Source: Methanothrix sp.
GTDB lineage: Archaea; Halobacteriota; Methanosarcinia; Methanotrichales; Methanotrichaceae
Reading direction: 5' to 3'
NCBI RefSeq assembly: GCF_016706325.1
Contig: NZ_JADJJX010000001.1
Span: 186,001-250,000 of the forward strand
Length of the DNA stretch: 64,000 nucleotides
Positions 1 through 8,927 of this stretch are shown here, one piece after another (within the stretch, counting starts at the first letter, position 1; the number at the start of each line of letters is the position of its first letter). A program made the position numbers and the translations under genes. Below the pieces are notes generated by a model. That model did no database searches, was not told the DNA's origin, and saw only the letters and a list, made by a program, of their open reading frames with translations.

Positions 1-516
1 GAGGCCATGAACGTCATCGATATCCTGAGAAGGGCGGGTATAGAGGTGGTGACTGCAGGCCTGAAGGAGGGGATGGTGGAGGGCGCTCACGGGGTTCGGG
101 TGCTGCCTGATACCACCTTGGACAGGATCGACCAGCAGGATCTTGATGGCCTGGTTCTTCCCGGGGGAGCGCCCGGCTTCATCAACCTGGGAAAGGATGA
201 GAGGATTCTGAGGATGGCGCGGGAGATGAATCAGGCGAACAAGTATGTGGCGGCGATTTGTGCTGCGCCATCGGTTCTCATCAAGGCGGGCGTCCTACAG
301 GGCAGGAGGGCCACTGTCCACCCCTCGGGGGAGGAGGAGGTGAAGTCCTGTGCTCAGTTCTCCAGTGATCGGGTGGTGGTGGATGGAAATATCATAACCA
401 GCCGCGCTCCGGGAACGGCGATGGAGTTCGCCTTGAAGCTGGTGGAGGTGTTCCTCGGTAAGAGTAAGATGGAGCAGATCAAGGCGGAGGTCCTGGCGAT
501 AAGCAAAGAGGATTGA
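1..516 (+). CDS. DJ-1/PfpI family protein (5' end outside window)
   Basis: The reading frame is open from the first base (Glu-Ala before the first Met), so the true start lies upstream and about 15-20 N-terminal residues are missing; 171 residues are visible. It is a class I glutamine-amidotransferase-like fold of the DJ-1/ThiJ/PfpI family. The nucleophile elbow is visible as AAICAAPSVL, with the reactive Cys after Ile, preceded by the LVLPGGAPGF strand-turn and followed by a conserved TVHPSGE stretch. Family members act as deglycases, peptidases or stress chaperones, and the substrate cannot be predicted from this sequence. The similarity is strongest to the short (about 180 residue) DJ-1 type rather than the intracellular protease PfpI type. 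No operon partner is visible downstream: the next intact gene starts about 930 bases away. Confidence 0.85.
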   Translation, partial: EAMNVIDILRRAGIEVVTAGLKEGMVEGAHGVRVLPDTTLDRIDQQDLDGLVLPGGAPGFINLGKDERILRMAREMNQANKYVAAICAAPSVLIKAGVLQGRRATVHPSGEEEVKSCAQFSSDRVVVDGNIITSRAPGTAMEFALKLVEVFLGKSKMEQIKAEVLAISKED

Positions 517-740
517 GAAAGGCGTCATCTGATTAGGAGGGAAGGCAGCGCCCAGGTTCGCATTGCTGCACCCCCGGCCCGCAGATATCTCTCTCTCTTT
601 TTCTTTTTTTAGAAGGCAGGCGAGGGAATCGCACTCGAAAGATGAAAACCAGATGGAGTCAATGAGCAGGTTTATATGGGCAGTGAAGGCGGATGTGCCT
701 TGCAGCTGCCGCTCGCCACAAAACCCGCCAAGAATATCGA

Positions 741-765
741 GTGGATTCCTTCCACTGGTTTCGAT
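741..765 (+). repeat. 25-bp element shared with an IS605-type right end
   Basis: This stretch matches 16528-16552 at 23 of 25 positions and contains a short inverted repeat (GTGGA ... TCCAC). The other copy lies at the end of an IS200/IS605-type right-end relic, and this copy lies just upstream of a degenerate tnpB. I infer a terminal or targeting sequence of the same element family. Its exact role is unknown. Confidence 0.4.
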
Positions 766-790
766 CTAACAATAACTATTTAAAGTAATA

Positions 791-1357
791 ATGCGATACA
801 CACGCTTTGATAATGGGGAAAGTATGATTGCAAGCAACAAATATCCCATCTTTCCGAAAAAGGTGACTCGCTGGAGGTTAGCGGAGGATTTGGAGGCTTG
901 CAGGTGGCTTTATAATCGGCTTCTCCAAGAGCTGAATGAAGCAAGAGATAGAGGAATCAAGCACAAGGTCCGCTATGCCCAGAACATGACTCCTTCTTTG
1001 AGGCTCATGGATCCAAAGCATCGCAGCATTCGTAATGCATCAGGGTCAAAATTCATATTCATGCCTCAGAACAAGGCTCAAAATTCTGATCGAAGATTGA
1101 TAAAAGCAGATCCAAAAGATGCCATTCAAAGGTGCTCTGCTTGTGGAGGCATCGAAGAAAAAGATCTATCGGCACGATCACATGAGCGCCCTTATTGCGG
1201 ACTCTTCTGTGATCGAGACTATAATGCCTCCATGAACTTGCTCACTGCAGGGATGGAGCAGCCCGCAGTGCTCATAGGACCAAAACTGCTAAGTCACTTA
1301 TCGGTGATGCAGGTCTCGGGGATGAAGTGGAAAGCCGCGCCCTTCAGGACGTGGTAG
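791..1357 (+). pseudogene. Internally deleted TnpB (IS200/IS605 OrfB) remnant
   Basis: Residues 12-80 resemble the TnpB N-terminus (KYPIFPKK, then an ACRWLYNRLL helix and QNMTPSLR). Residues 115-160 resemble the C-terminal zinc-finger/RuvC end (QRCSACGGIEEKDLS, CDRDYNASMNLL with the last catalytic Asp). The roughly 200 residues between, holding most of the RuvC active site, are missing although the frame stays open. One Cys of the second zinc knuckle is replaced (PYCGLFC keeps only part of CPxCG). At 188 residues against a usual 370-400, it cannot be an active RNA-guided nuclease. It is most likely a decayed insertion-sequence gene. No tnpA is nearby. Confidence 0.7.
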
Positions 1358-1392
1358 TTCGCATATGAATTGATGTTCGCATATGAATTGAT
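1357..1392. repeat. Two tandem copies of an 18-bp unit
   Basis: The unit GTTCGCATATGAATTGAT occurs twice head to tail (1357-1374 and 1375-1392), directly after the stop codon of the tnpB remnant. It may be a replication-slippage product or the scar of an excision event. No function is evident. Confidence 0.8.
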
Positions 1393-1448
1393 TTTATGAT
1401 TTTATGTATTATCATTCTGGATAAGAATTGATCGAGGAGAGAAGAGCA

Positions 1449-2174
1449 ATGAGCAGAAGGGGGATAATTCTAATGCTGCTGGCGATGGCCCTCGCCGGCA
1501 GCGGGCAATGTACAGCAATCGAGATTGCAGCCTCCCAGGATGTCTATGTCAGCCTGGGAACAGGAAATGAGACAGTACACCGCCAGAGCGATACTCTGCT
1601 CTGTGCCATCACTGTGCCGGATGCAAACAATACCACACTGAACAGCTATCCAGGGGTCCCAGTGATTCAATTCAACCTCTCAGGGATAAACATCACCGGT
1701 GATGATGTGGCCATTTTAGTGCTCAAAGCAGCCTCGGTTCGCCAGATGGATCGATCGAGCATCGTGGCTTTGGTGGCCATCGGCTCAGACTGGGATGAGC
1801 AGTCGGACCTCACCACCTTTCTGGTGAACATCCTGCCTGCCAGGAATCTGATAGCGAAAAACGATCTCACTCTAATCAGCACCAATAGCGATGGCGATAG
1901 CATCTACGCTTTTGACGTCTCTCAAAAGCTCATCCAGGCCAAGGGAAAAGGGGATAAGGTATCTTTCCTGCTGGAGGCCATCGGCAATAACACAACAGAG
2001 ATCGACTTCCTCTCCCGGGAGAGCGGCCAGGGGCCCTATCTGATCATCCTGCCCTATCCCGGACAGCCCCTCTCCGAGCAGGCCGATCATGTAGTGCAGG
2101 CCGATCATGCAGCACAGGCCGATCGGGTGGATCCAATCCTGGCCTCTGAGGCGGCTGCAAAGCCTTCCGTTTAG
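1449..2174 (+). CDS. Exported protein, DNRLRE/CBM96-like domain
   Basis: An upstream TTG at 1428 is in frame, but the ATG at 1449 has a GAGGAG ribosome-binding site at proper spacing and starts directly at a signal peptide (SRRG, then a hydrophobic run ending near GQCTA). The 241-residue product has a mature region of alternating strands with VIQFNLSGI and ISGDDVA-like segments. These resemble the DNRLRE/CBM96 (disaggregatase-related) beta-sandwich modules found in Methanosarcinales surface proteins. Several N-x-T/S sequons are present (NNTT, NLSG). The last 35 residues are a low-complexity tail with three QADH/R-type repeats. It is probably a secreted or cell-surface protein. No catalytic residues are recognisable and the ligand is unknown. 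Confidence 0.6.
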   Translation: MSRRGIILMLLAMALAGSGQCTAIEIAASQDVYVSLGTGNETVHRQSDTLLCAITVPDANNTTLNSYPGVPVIQFNLSGINITGDDVAILVLKAASVRQMDRSSIVALVAIGSDWDEQSDLTTFLVNILPARNLIAKNDLTLISTNSDGDSIYAFDVSQKLIQAKGKGDKVSFLLEAIGNNTTEIDFLSRESGQGPYLIILPYPGQPLSEQADHVVQADHAAQADRVDPILASEAAAKPSV

Positions 2175-2319
2175 ATGTTGCAAATTGAGGCCCTTTCCAG
2201 GTGTCGATGGCCATCTGGATATTCAAATTTTTATTTTTAGTTTCATAATATTCTTTGATTAATCCCTCACAAGGCAGCTTCCAAAAAGCAAAAATAGCCA
2301 TAGGCGCCAGATTACCTTG

Positions 2320-3300
2320 ATGGACCTCTTCTCTCATGCATTGCTTCCCTATCTCCTGGGGCGCTTCCTGAGGCTCCGAAGGGAGCATCTGGCCGCCCTG
2401 GTACTGGGGGGAGTTGCACCCGATCTGGATGCCCTGATAGTCTGGATCAACCAGATCTATCCCACCTCCCATCTCCTGGTGCACCGGGGCTTCACCCATA
2501 CCTTCTTCTTCGGCTTCTTCTTGGTAGCCATCCTGCTCTTTCTGGCCTCTCGTGATCCGGTCAAAGCCAGGACCAGGGGGCTGATCACAGAAGAGCTGCA
2601 GTTCTCGCCCTTGACCCTAGCCTATGCTTATGCTGGTCTCATCAGCCATCTCTTCCTGGACTTTCTCACCTCGGGAGGGGTTCCCCTCTTCTATCCACTG
2701 ACTGCTGCCAGGTACTCAGCAGAGATCTTCAGCCCGATAGAGGTGGCAATAATGATCGCCGCCCTTCTGTTCATGGCAAAGCTCTTCCGTGACCGGCCAG
2801 AGATGAAGATCGATAAAAAGGTGTCCGCTGCCTTTCTCATAATTCTATTGCTCGTAAGCGGAATAAGACTGGAGGGCAAAGAGGCGGCCAATGGCTTTCA
2901 TGATGAGAGCTTCGAGGTCTATCCGGACTCAAATCTCTTCCAGTGGACCATCCTGAAAAACGACAGTGATAACAACCGGTTCCTTATCTCCAAGTTCAAC
3001 CTCTTCGCCGGACTGCTGCCGGATAACAGATCTTATCCTCAGCAGAACATCATCCCCCATAAGAAGGGATTCGAGAGCGCCCTCGATAGTGCTGAGAGCC
3101 TCCCCCAGGTCAAGCTCTTCCGGTGGAAATCCAGGGCAGTAGCCATCAATGCCTCGAAGAGTGAAGGGCATTGGATTATTGAGTACTACGATCCCGTGAT
3201 CATGGCTCAGTATGGCAGCTGGGGCCCGCTGAATGCCGCCGCCAGAGGCTTTGGATCCATCCGGGTCAGGGCAGATGAGAATGGGGCAGAGGTCATCTGA
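2320..3300 (+). CDS. Membrane-bound metal-dependent hydrolase, DUF457/YdjM family
   Basis: The 326-residue protein begins MDLFSHALLPYLLG and keeps the hallmarks of the DUF457 (YdjM/LexA-regulated) family: SHALL near the start, APDLDAL at about residue 38, HRGFTHTF at about 60, and SHLFLDFLTS at about 110. These His and Asp residues form the presumed metal site, which is set among four or five hydrophobic helices. The C-terminal 130 residues are soluble and less conserved. Family members are linked to membrane lipid or envelope remodelling, but the reaction is not established. The ATG at 2320 is preferred over the TTG one codon earlier. The gene stands alone, with an AT-rich promoter region before it. 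Confidence 0.8.
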   Translation: MDLFSHALLPYLLGRFLRLRREHLAALVLGGVAPDLDALIVWINQIYPTSHLLVHRGFTHTFFFGFFLVAILLFLASRDPVKARTRGLITEELQFSPLTLAYAYAGLISHLFLDFLTSGGVPLFYPLTAARYSAEIFSPIEVAIMIAALLFMAKLFRDRPEMKIDKKVSAAFLIILLLVSGIRLEGKEAANGFHDESFEVYPDSNLFQWTILKNDSDNNRFLISKFNLFAGLLPDNRSYPQQNIIPHKKGFESALDSAESLPQVKLFRWKSRAVAINASKSEGHWIIEYYDPVIMAQYGSWGPLNAAARGFGSIRVRADENGAEVI

Positions 3301-3496
3301 AGAGGAGAGGCTCCATGCAGTCTTCCGTGGACGGGCTTATACCTATCCAGCACACTGACGCCTGCATACGAGTAACCTGATAATCCGCCTCATTCTGTGG
3401 CGGAAGAATTGATATACCCTGAAATCCTCTCTCATGCCACATCGTAGCATTAGCATACATCATCTGAGAGATAATCGAATTCATCAGGGTATGAAA

Positions 3497-4828
3497 ATGA
3501 ATTACTGGCAACCTAAATTGGAGCTAATGAAAAGAGATGAGCTGGAAGAGCTGCAACTCCGAAGACTCAAGAGCATCGCTGAGAAGGTCTACAGGCATGT
3601 TCCTTTTTATCACAACAGATTCAAAGAGGCTGGAGTGGACCCAGAGGACATAAAGAGCCTCAGCGATATAACAAAACTCCCCACCACTCGCAAGCAGAAC
3701 CTCAGGGAGAACTATCCCTTTGGCCTCTTCGCCGTCCCCCTGGATGAGGTCGTACGGGTGCATGCCTCCTCTGGCACGACAGGAAAGCCCACTGTGGTTG
3801 GCTATACCGCTAAGGATATCGAAAACTGGTCGGACCTCATGGCCAGGGACTTTGTGATGGTCGGGGTCAGAAAGGGTGACATATTTCAGAATGCCGTAAA
3901 CTACGGATTTTTCACCGGCGGGCTTGGAGTTCACTATGGCATCGAGCGCATGGGTGCCATGGCCGTCCCCTCTGGAGTGGGAAATACTGAACGGCAGTTG
4001 GAGATCATGATGGACTTTGGGGTGACAGTTCTGCACTGCACCCCTTCCTATGCCCTCTACCTGGCAGAGACCGTCAAGGCCAATGGGATAGCGGATAAGC
4101 TCAAGCTGAGGATCGGCTGCTTTGGAGCTGAACCATGGTCAGATGAGGCAAGACGGGATCTGGAGGAGGCCCTGAACATCAAGGCCTATGACTCCTACGG
4201 CCTCTCTGAGATGACCGGGCCTGGGGTGGCATTCGAGTGCCAGGAGCAGAACGGCCTGCATATCTGGGAGGATCATTTCTTGGTTGAGATCCTGGATGAG
4301 AATGATCAGCCCTGCGCCCCTGGAGAGCCCGGAGAGCTGGTGATAACCTCGCTGACCAAGGAGGCCATGCCCCTGATAAGGTACCATACAGGCGACGTTA
4401 CCTATCTCATGGATGAGAGGTGCTCTTGCGGGCGCACCAGCAGAAAGCTGCATCGATTCCTGGGCAGGGCAGATGATATGCTGATCGTGCGGGGAATCAA
4501 CGTCTTCCCCAGCCAGATAGAGGATGTGCTGATGAGCATTCCAGAGATCGGCAACTACTTCCAGGTGGTCGTGGACAGAAAGAAGCACGGTCTGGATGAG
4601 ATCAGCATTCAGGTGGAATTGAAGGATGAGGCCTTCACCGGCGAGCTGGCTGACCTTGCCCGGATCCAGAGGATCACCGAGGATAAGCTGAAATCGGTCT
4701 TGAATGTGCGCAGCAAGATAGAGCTGGTGGAGAAGGGGTCAATCCCCAGAACAGCAGGGAAATCGAGGAAGGTTGTAGACCTGAGAGATGTCTATGCCAA
4801 GGATGAGAGATCGATGAAGAGGGGATGA
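3497..4828 (+). CDS. paaK: Phenylacetate-CoA ligase-like AMP-forming acyl-CoA synthetase
   Basis: This adenylate-forming enzyme activates an aromatic or related carboxylate to its CoA thioester via an acyl-AMP. The ATP loop SSGTTGKPTVV, the YDSYGLSEMTGPG motif, the YHTGD motif and a C-terminal lid with GRADDMLIVRG are all present in the order and spacing of PaaK proteins. The 443-residue length is typical. The start at 3497 follows an AGGG site by seven bases. ATG 3491 and the upstream 3434 frame are alternatives without a better site. Methanogens often carry PaaK homologues, sometimes linked to aromatic amino acid recycling with indolepyruvate oxidoreductase, and an IorA-like gene does occur elsewhere in this window (44250). 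The true substrate is not known. Confidence 0.85.
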   Translation: MNYWQPKLELMKRDELEELQLRRLKSIAEKVYRHVPFYHNRFKEAGVDPEDIKSLSDITKLPTTRKQNLRENYPFGLFAVPLDEVVRVHASSGTTGKPTVVGYTAKDIENWSDLMARDFVMVGVRKGDIFQNAVNYGFFTGGLGVHYGIERMGAMAVPSGVGNTERQLEIMMDFGVTVLHCTPSYALYLAETVKANGIADKLKLRIGCFGAEPWSDEARRDLEEALNIKAYDSYGLSEMTGPGVAFECQEQNGLHIWEDHFLVEILDENDQPCAPGEPGELVITSLTKEAMPLIRYHTGDVTYLMDERCSCGRTSRKLHRFLGRADDMLIVRGINVFPSQIEDVLMSIPEIGNYFQVVVDRKKHGLDEISIQVELKDEAFTGELADLARIQRITEDKLKSVLNVRSKIELVEKGSIPRTAGKSRKVVDLRDVYAKDERSMKRG

Positions 4829-4918
4829 AGAGGGGATCAGGATATAAGCTATAACCCCTTCTTCTTGCCCTCCCCTTCAATTTATTTATTAGTTCAAATT
4901 TATCTCATAGAAGGGAAA

Positions 4919-4938
4919 GGTTATATAGTCTATAATGC
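4919..4938 (+). promoter_or_regulatory. Probable TATA-box region for the small gene at 5031
   Basis: The sequence GGTTATATAGTCTATAATGC gives an archaeal TATA-like core in an otherwise GC-richer context. It lies about 100 bases before the ATG at 5031, implying a leader of about 70 bases. Confidence 0.4.
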
Positions 4939-5030
4939 TTAATAATTACATACATTGCCTATCATATCAGTGATGTAATTGGCATGGCTGGATCCTCGGT
5001 TTCGGCATCTGGCTGCGGGAGAAGGAAGAG

Positions 5031-5261
5031 ATGATTGAGCTTGTAAAGAAGGGGAAATATGATCCGAAGGCCGCCCAAAGAGTGTATTTTGAGCATACCT
5101 GCGGCGCTGAAGATCAAAGAGACTGCATCATGATGAAGCATATCATCATGGCTGAGCTTCGCAAGTCGAATGTGCCCCTTTGGGTCTCAGAGGAGTTGGA
5201 GAAGAAATTCGAGTGCCTGGGCTGCTGGAATGCTCTGAGGAGAAGGGCTGGAAGAAATTGA
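5031..5261 (+). CDS. Small conserved cysteine-containing protein
   Basis: This is a 76-residue soluble protein of unknown function. It has four cysteines in two groups (CGAEDQRDC near residues 24-32 and CLGC near 62-65), which could bind a metal or form disulfides. The ATG is preceded by a purine-rich GGGAGAAGG. The frame is open further upstream but without a start codon, so 5031 is the likely start. It faces the Lhr gene tail to tail across 34 bases. I do not recognise a family. Confidence 0.6.
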   Translation: MIELVKKGKYDPKAAQRVYFEHTCGAEDQRDCIMMKHIIMAELRKSNVPLWVSEELEKKFECLGCWNALRRRAGRN

Positions 5262-5278
5262 GCCTCTTTTAGCTGCAC

Positions 5279-5286
5279 AAAAAAAA
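5279..5286 (-). terminator. T8 tract after lhr
   Basis: On the minus strand a run of eight T follows the lhr stop codon by about nine bases, which is the normal form of an archaeal transcription terminator. Confidence 0.55.
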
Positions 5287-5295
5287 GAACCCAGC

Positions 5296-8178
5296 TCACC
5301 CCCAGAACCTCTTTGTCCGAGCATACTCCTTCTCCGCTTTGAGAATATCCCTGTAGAACTCGATCTCATCTTTCTGCAGCTTTCCCACCACCCTTGCCGC
5401 CGTCTCAGGCCCCAGACCACGGCTGGCCAGGGCAATGGCAGCAGTCTTTCCATAGCTCAAGACCAGGTTTGCATTGCGAAAGACCCTCTTGGTCCTGCGC
5501 TTCTCCTCTGAGGTCTTCTTTTCCAGCTTTCGGACCACTTTGATCTCCTCCTCCTCCCAGGGCTTGAGGGCAGCCACCATCCTGGAGCCGCAGAGAGGGC
5601 ACTCCGGCCGGTCAGGCACCCTCTCCACCTGGCGCATGGACTTCCACTTCTTGCAGTTCACGCAAAATAGCAACACCCGGTCGCTCATAATCCTGTTCTT
5701 GAGGAGCTTGATCACTGCTGCATCTGCATTCTCCGGCGAGGTGACATCCCTTCCACCCCCCCGGCCGCTGGTGCCTATGGGCGAGAGGCTGCTGGTGGCG
5801 ATGGCGATTGTGCCCTCCCGGATTCTCTTCAGAACCATCCTGGTCCGCTCAATATCCAGGCGATCGTGATAGATCTCCCGCAATGCCTCTCGATACATGG
5901 GAGTGCCCTCAAACACTGTCAGCAACCTGGCCATGCTCACCCTCTGATAGTCCACATCCCTGGATAGTGCTCCGAACTTGCGGGCCACATGGACCATCTT
6001 CCAGCGAAGGAGGGTGGTATTCTTGAGGGTCATCTCCAAGATGGGCTCCACATACTCTGGTTCAAGATCCTCTATCAGCTTCTCGATCTCCTCCGCCAGC
6101 ATCGCTTTGGGAACAGTCAGCTCTATTCTGTAGGGATCGATCTGCAGCTCCACACTGCTCCCAAACCGGGCGGACAGGATTGAGGTGATAATTCTGCCCA
6201 GAGTATCATTCGTCTTGTGACCGAAGCAGCAGTTGATGACCGCTCCATCCCCTCCACTCTCCACCACCACCAGTGACTCATCTGGGACAGGATGATGCTT
6301 CTCCCTCTGCCTCATTATGAGATCGACAAGCTCTCCTGCCGCCTCTCTGTCCACTGGATAGCAGCTCTGCAGCCCCTCCTCTGCATCTGCTCCTCCCCTG
6401 CCCGACTCCAGGATCTCACTGATCTCTCTTCTGATCCGTCCCACCTCACAGGCCACCTCAAAGGGGACGGGGATCTCCTCCCCTGACCAGCTGGGGATCT
6501 CTCCGCTGCGCTGAATGGGGACCACCTTGATCTCCTCATCGGCGATCTCGGTTATCTCCCAGATCTCTCCCTTGGTAACGAAAGTGGCCCCCGGCTGAGC
6601 GAAACCGACCACAAAGGCCTCGTCCAGAGTGCCCACTGATCTGCGCCCCACTATATCGTAGACATTATACCTCTTCTCATCCGGGATCATAGAGAGGTTC
6701 TCGAAATAGTACTCCCGTGCCTTGCGCGTCCTCTGCAGGATGCTGCCGTCACGCCTGACCAGTCTGTGCTCCTCCATCTGGGAGACCACCCCCTCCAGCT
6801 CCTCTGCTCTCAGCTTCCGGAAGGGATAGGCTCTGGCGACTATCTGATGGACCTTCTCCTGGCTTATGTCGCCAGAATCGATCTCCAGCCCCACAATTTG
6901 ATTGGCCAGAACGTCAGCCGGCCTCTCATGGATCTTTATCTCCTCCAGCTCTTGGGCGGCCGCCCTTCTGGCGATGGCACAGGCCTCAGCCACATCATCG
7001 GCACAGGTGGCGATTATGCTTCCTGAGGAGACAAGGCCTATCTTATGACCGGCCCGGCCCACCCTCTGCAGCAGCCGGGATACCTCCCGGGGAGAGCTGT
7101 ACTGGATGACATGATCCACGTCCCCAATATCGATTCCAAGCTCCATAGAGGAGGTGCAGATGAGCCCTTCCAGCTTCCCGTCCTTGAAGGCCTCCTCAGC
7201 CTCCACCCTGGCTTCCATTGAAAGGCTGCCATGATGAACGCCAATGGGCTCTCCAAGCTGTCTGAACCTCGAGCCTAAGACCTCAGCCGCCTGTCTGGTG
7301 TTGACGAAGATGAGGCATTTCTTATCCCTTACCATATCCCTGATCCAGCGGATCTGAGCCGCCAGACGGGGCTCACACTCCAGGGTGCTGGCCAGGGAGA
7401 AATCCCCTCCCCTGGGCTGGGGGCTGACCACCTGATAGTCGCTTGCCCGTTCCACATCGGCAGAGATGATCTTATAGCTCCTGCTGGTTCCCACGAGAAG
7501 GCGGGCCACAGCCTCCGGGGATCCGACAGTAGCAGAGAGACCTATGCGCTGAAAATCTCCCGCCAGCTCCCCCAGCCTTTCCAGGAGGACGGAGAGCTGA
7601 GAGCCGCGTTTTGAGGAGGCCAGCTCATGGACCTCGTCTACAACTACCGTTTTGACAGTGGAAAGGTTCTGGCGCAGCCTCTTTCCGGTGAGCATGACCT
7701 GCAGAGTCTCAGGGGTGGTGATCAAGAGCTCTGGCGGCCTCAGTGATTGCTTCCTCCTGTCGCTCTGGCTGGTATCGCCATGGCGAACAGCAACTGAGAT
7801 CCCAAGCCTCTCCCCCCAGTCATCAAAGCGGCGAAGCATATCCCTGTTAAGGGCGCGCAGAGGGGTGATATAGACTGCTTTGGTTCCTTTTATCCTGGAA
7901 TCCGCCTCTATGCTTGCTTTTCTCTCCTTCCGGCCGTCTCTTGAAGCATTTTGGGTTTGGGGAGCAGTGATGCTCCCCTCCTCATTGGAGAGGATCTGGT
8001 GAAAGATGGGCAGGCTTGCTGCCTCTGTCTTGCCTGTGCCGGTGGGAGCGATGAGAAGAACATTCTCTCCTGCTAGAATGGCTGGTATTGCCTTCTCCTG
8101 GGGGGGCGTTGGCTCAAGGATATCCTGCTCCTGCAATATCTCCTTTATCCGATGATGAAGCCGATCGAATGCGCTCAC
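5296..8178 (-). CDS. lhr: Lhr-type ATP-dependent DNA/RNA helicase
   Basis: Lhr family superfamily-2 helicases translocate 3' to 5' on nucleic acid and act in DNA repair. The 960-residue protein has Walker A (APTGTGKTEA, residues 44-53), a DEVH box (181-184), SAT-type motif III (GLSATVGS) and the motif V/VI region (GIDIGDVDHV, QRVGRAGH). Winged-helix and beta-barrel regions of the Lhr core follow. Near the C-terminus is a zinc ribbon (CVNCKKW ... CPLCG). A low-complexity charged insert of about 35 residues lies between motifs I and Ia (about 65-98). The first 65 bases overlap the end of the repeat-containing gene at 8114-8794, suggesting translational coupling. A T8 terminator follows. Confidence 0.93.
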   Translation of the reverse strand: MSAFDRLHHRIKEILQEQDILEPTPPQEKAIPAILAGENVLLIAPTGTGKTEAASLPIFHQILSNEEGSITAPQTQNASRDGRKERKASIEADSRIKGTKAVYITPLRALNRDMLRRFDDWGERLGISVAVRHGDTSQSDRRKQSLRPPELLITTPETLQVMLTGKRLRQNLSTVKTVVVDEVHELASSKRGSQLSVLLERLGELAGDFQRIGLSATVGSPEAVARLLVGTSRSYKIISADVERASDYQVVSPQPRGGDFSLASTLECEPRLAAQIRWIRDMVRDKKCLIFVNTRQAAEVLGSRFRQLGEPIGVHHGSLSMEARVEAEEAFKDGKLEGLICTSSMELGIDIGDVDHVIQYSSPREVSRLLQRVGRAGHKIGLVSSGSIIATCADDVAEACAIARRAAAQELEEIKIHERPADVLANQIVGLEIDSGDISQEKVHQIVARAYPFRKLRAEELEGVVSQMEEHRLVRRDGSILQRTRKAREYYFENLSMIPDEKRYNVYDIVGRRSVGTLDEAFVVGFAQPGATFVTKGEIWEITEIADEEIKVVPIQRSGEIPSWSGEEIPVPFEVACEVGRIRREISEILESGRGGADAEEGLQSCYPVDREAAGELVDLIMRQREKHHPVPDESLVVVESGGDGAVINCCFGHKTNDTLGRIITSILSARFGSSVELQIDPYRIELTVPKAMLAEEIEKLIEDLEPEYVEPILEMTLKNTTLLRWKMVHVARKFGALSRDVDYQRVSMARLLTVFEGTPMYREALREIYHDRLDIERTRMVLKRIREGTIAIATSSLSPIGTSGRGGGRDVTSPENADAAVIKLLKNRIMSDRVLLFCVNCKKWKSMRQVERVPDRPECPLCGSRMVAALKPWEEEEIKVVRKLEKKTSEEKRRTKRVFRNANLVLSYGKTAAIALASRGLGPETAARVVGKLQKDEIEFYRDILKAEKEYARTKRFWG

Positions 8179-8794
8179 AATCCATATCTAAAGGAGATGG
8201 ATATGAAAACCTTGCGGCGAGCGCAGAAAAAAAGTTGTTCTGTGCATCCTGTTCAAACTCGGCATATCCAGCTGACAGGAGGCGTTCATGGCTATCCTGC
8301 TCGAAATAGGCCACAATCTCTTCCAGGCGGATCGAGAGAGAATATTCCTTTATGTGCCAATCCTTTCCTTTTCTCTCTGTCTCACGAATCTGGATCCAGC
8401 CATTCTGCCAGAAGGGATACAGTAAATCAATTCCATTATTATTGGTTCGATTGGATTTGATGTTAGAGCTATTGTTGAGCCCGATATCAGACCCGTTATT
8501 GAGCCTGATATCAGATCCGTTATTGAGCCCGATGTCAGATCCGATATTGAGCCCGATATCAGATCCGTTATTGAGCCCGATATCAGATCCGTTATTGAGC
8601 CCGATATCAGATCCGATATTGAGCCCAATATTCGACCCGATATTGGGCTCGATATGCAGCCACTCATATCCATTATTTTTTATCTCCGCCAGACTGTCAA
8701 TCATCCGTACCATATTCTTAAGTTCACCAATTTTTTGTAAGCATTCAATGAACTCCATGAATCTACTATCCAGTACTTTTGCTCTCCCTCTCAT
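8114..8794 (-). CDS. Putative winged-helix protein with an expanded 8-residue repeat
   Basis: The 226-residue product has three parts. Residues 1-50 form a helical start (FMEFIECLQKIGELKNMVR). Residues about 50-112 are seven to eight copies of an octapeptide of the type GSDIGLNN. Residues 120-165 (GWIQIRETERKGK, then IKEYSLSI-RLEEIV) resemble the wing and final helix of archaeal ArsR/MarR-like winged-helix regulators. The repeat therefore sits inside or just before a DNA-binding fold. The last 20 residues are read from DNA that also encodes the Lhr N-terminus. Its position just upstream of lhr suggests co-transcription and perhaps regulation of lhr. The family assignment is an inference from the wing pattern only. 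Confidence 0.55.
   Translation of the reverse strand: MRGRAKVLDSRFMEFIECLQKIGELKNMVRMIDSLAEIKNNGYEWLHIEPNIGSNIGLNIGSDIGLNNGSDIGLNNGSDIGLNIGSDIGLNNGSDIRLNNGSDIGLNNSSNIKSNRTNNNGIDLLYPFWQNGWIQIRETERKGKDWHIKEYSLSIRLEEIVAYFEQDSHERLLSAGYAEFEQDAQNNFFSALAARFSYPSPLDMDCERIRSASSSDKGDIAGAGYP
8474..8656. repeat. 24-bp minisatellite inside a coding region
   Basis: Seven full 24-bp units plus a partial eighth run head to tail (for example 8498-8521, 8522-8545, 8546-8569, 8570-8593, 8594-8617, 8618-8641), with a core of ATTGAGCCCGATATCAGATC. The period is a multiple of three, so copy-number change keeps the minus-strand frame (octapeptide repeat). Units differ by only one to four bases, suggesting recent expansion. 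Confidence 0.92.
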
Positions 8795-8927
8795 TTTTCG
8801 ATCCCCTTTTATTGCTGATCTGTCCAGACCTCTATAAATAATTTTTTAAAATGTATGGGGGGGAAGCCAGCACTGCCATCTTCATCTTGTTCAGCTCCTA
8901 TATCCTGTGCAGACCTGCGGGCTTCGT

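Noticed and set aside
563..769. 68-codon ORF between the DJ-1 gene and the TnpB remnant
   Set aside because: No ribosome-binding site, low-complexity Ser/Phe and basic composition, no family resemblance, and it spans an IS605-like end fragment.
8474..8656. CRISPR-like array
   Set aside because: Units are contiguous without spacers and in frame with a gene; this is a minisatellite. The same reasoning excludes 30839-30902 and 60191-60330.
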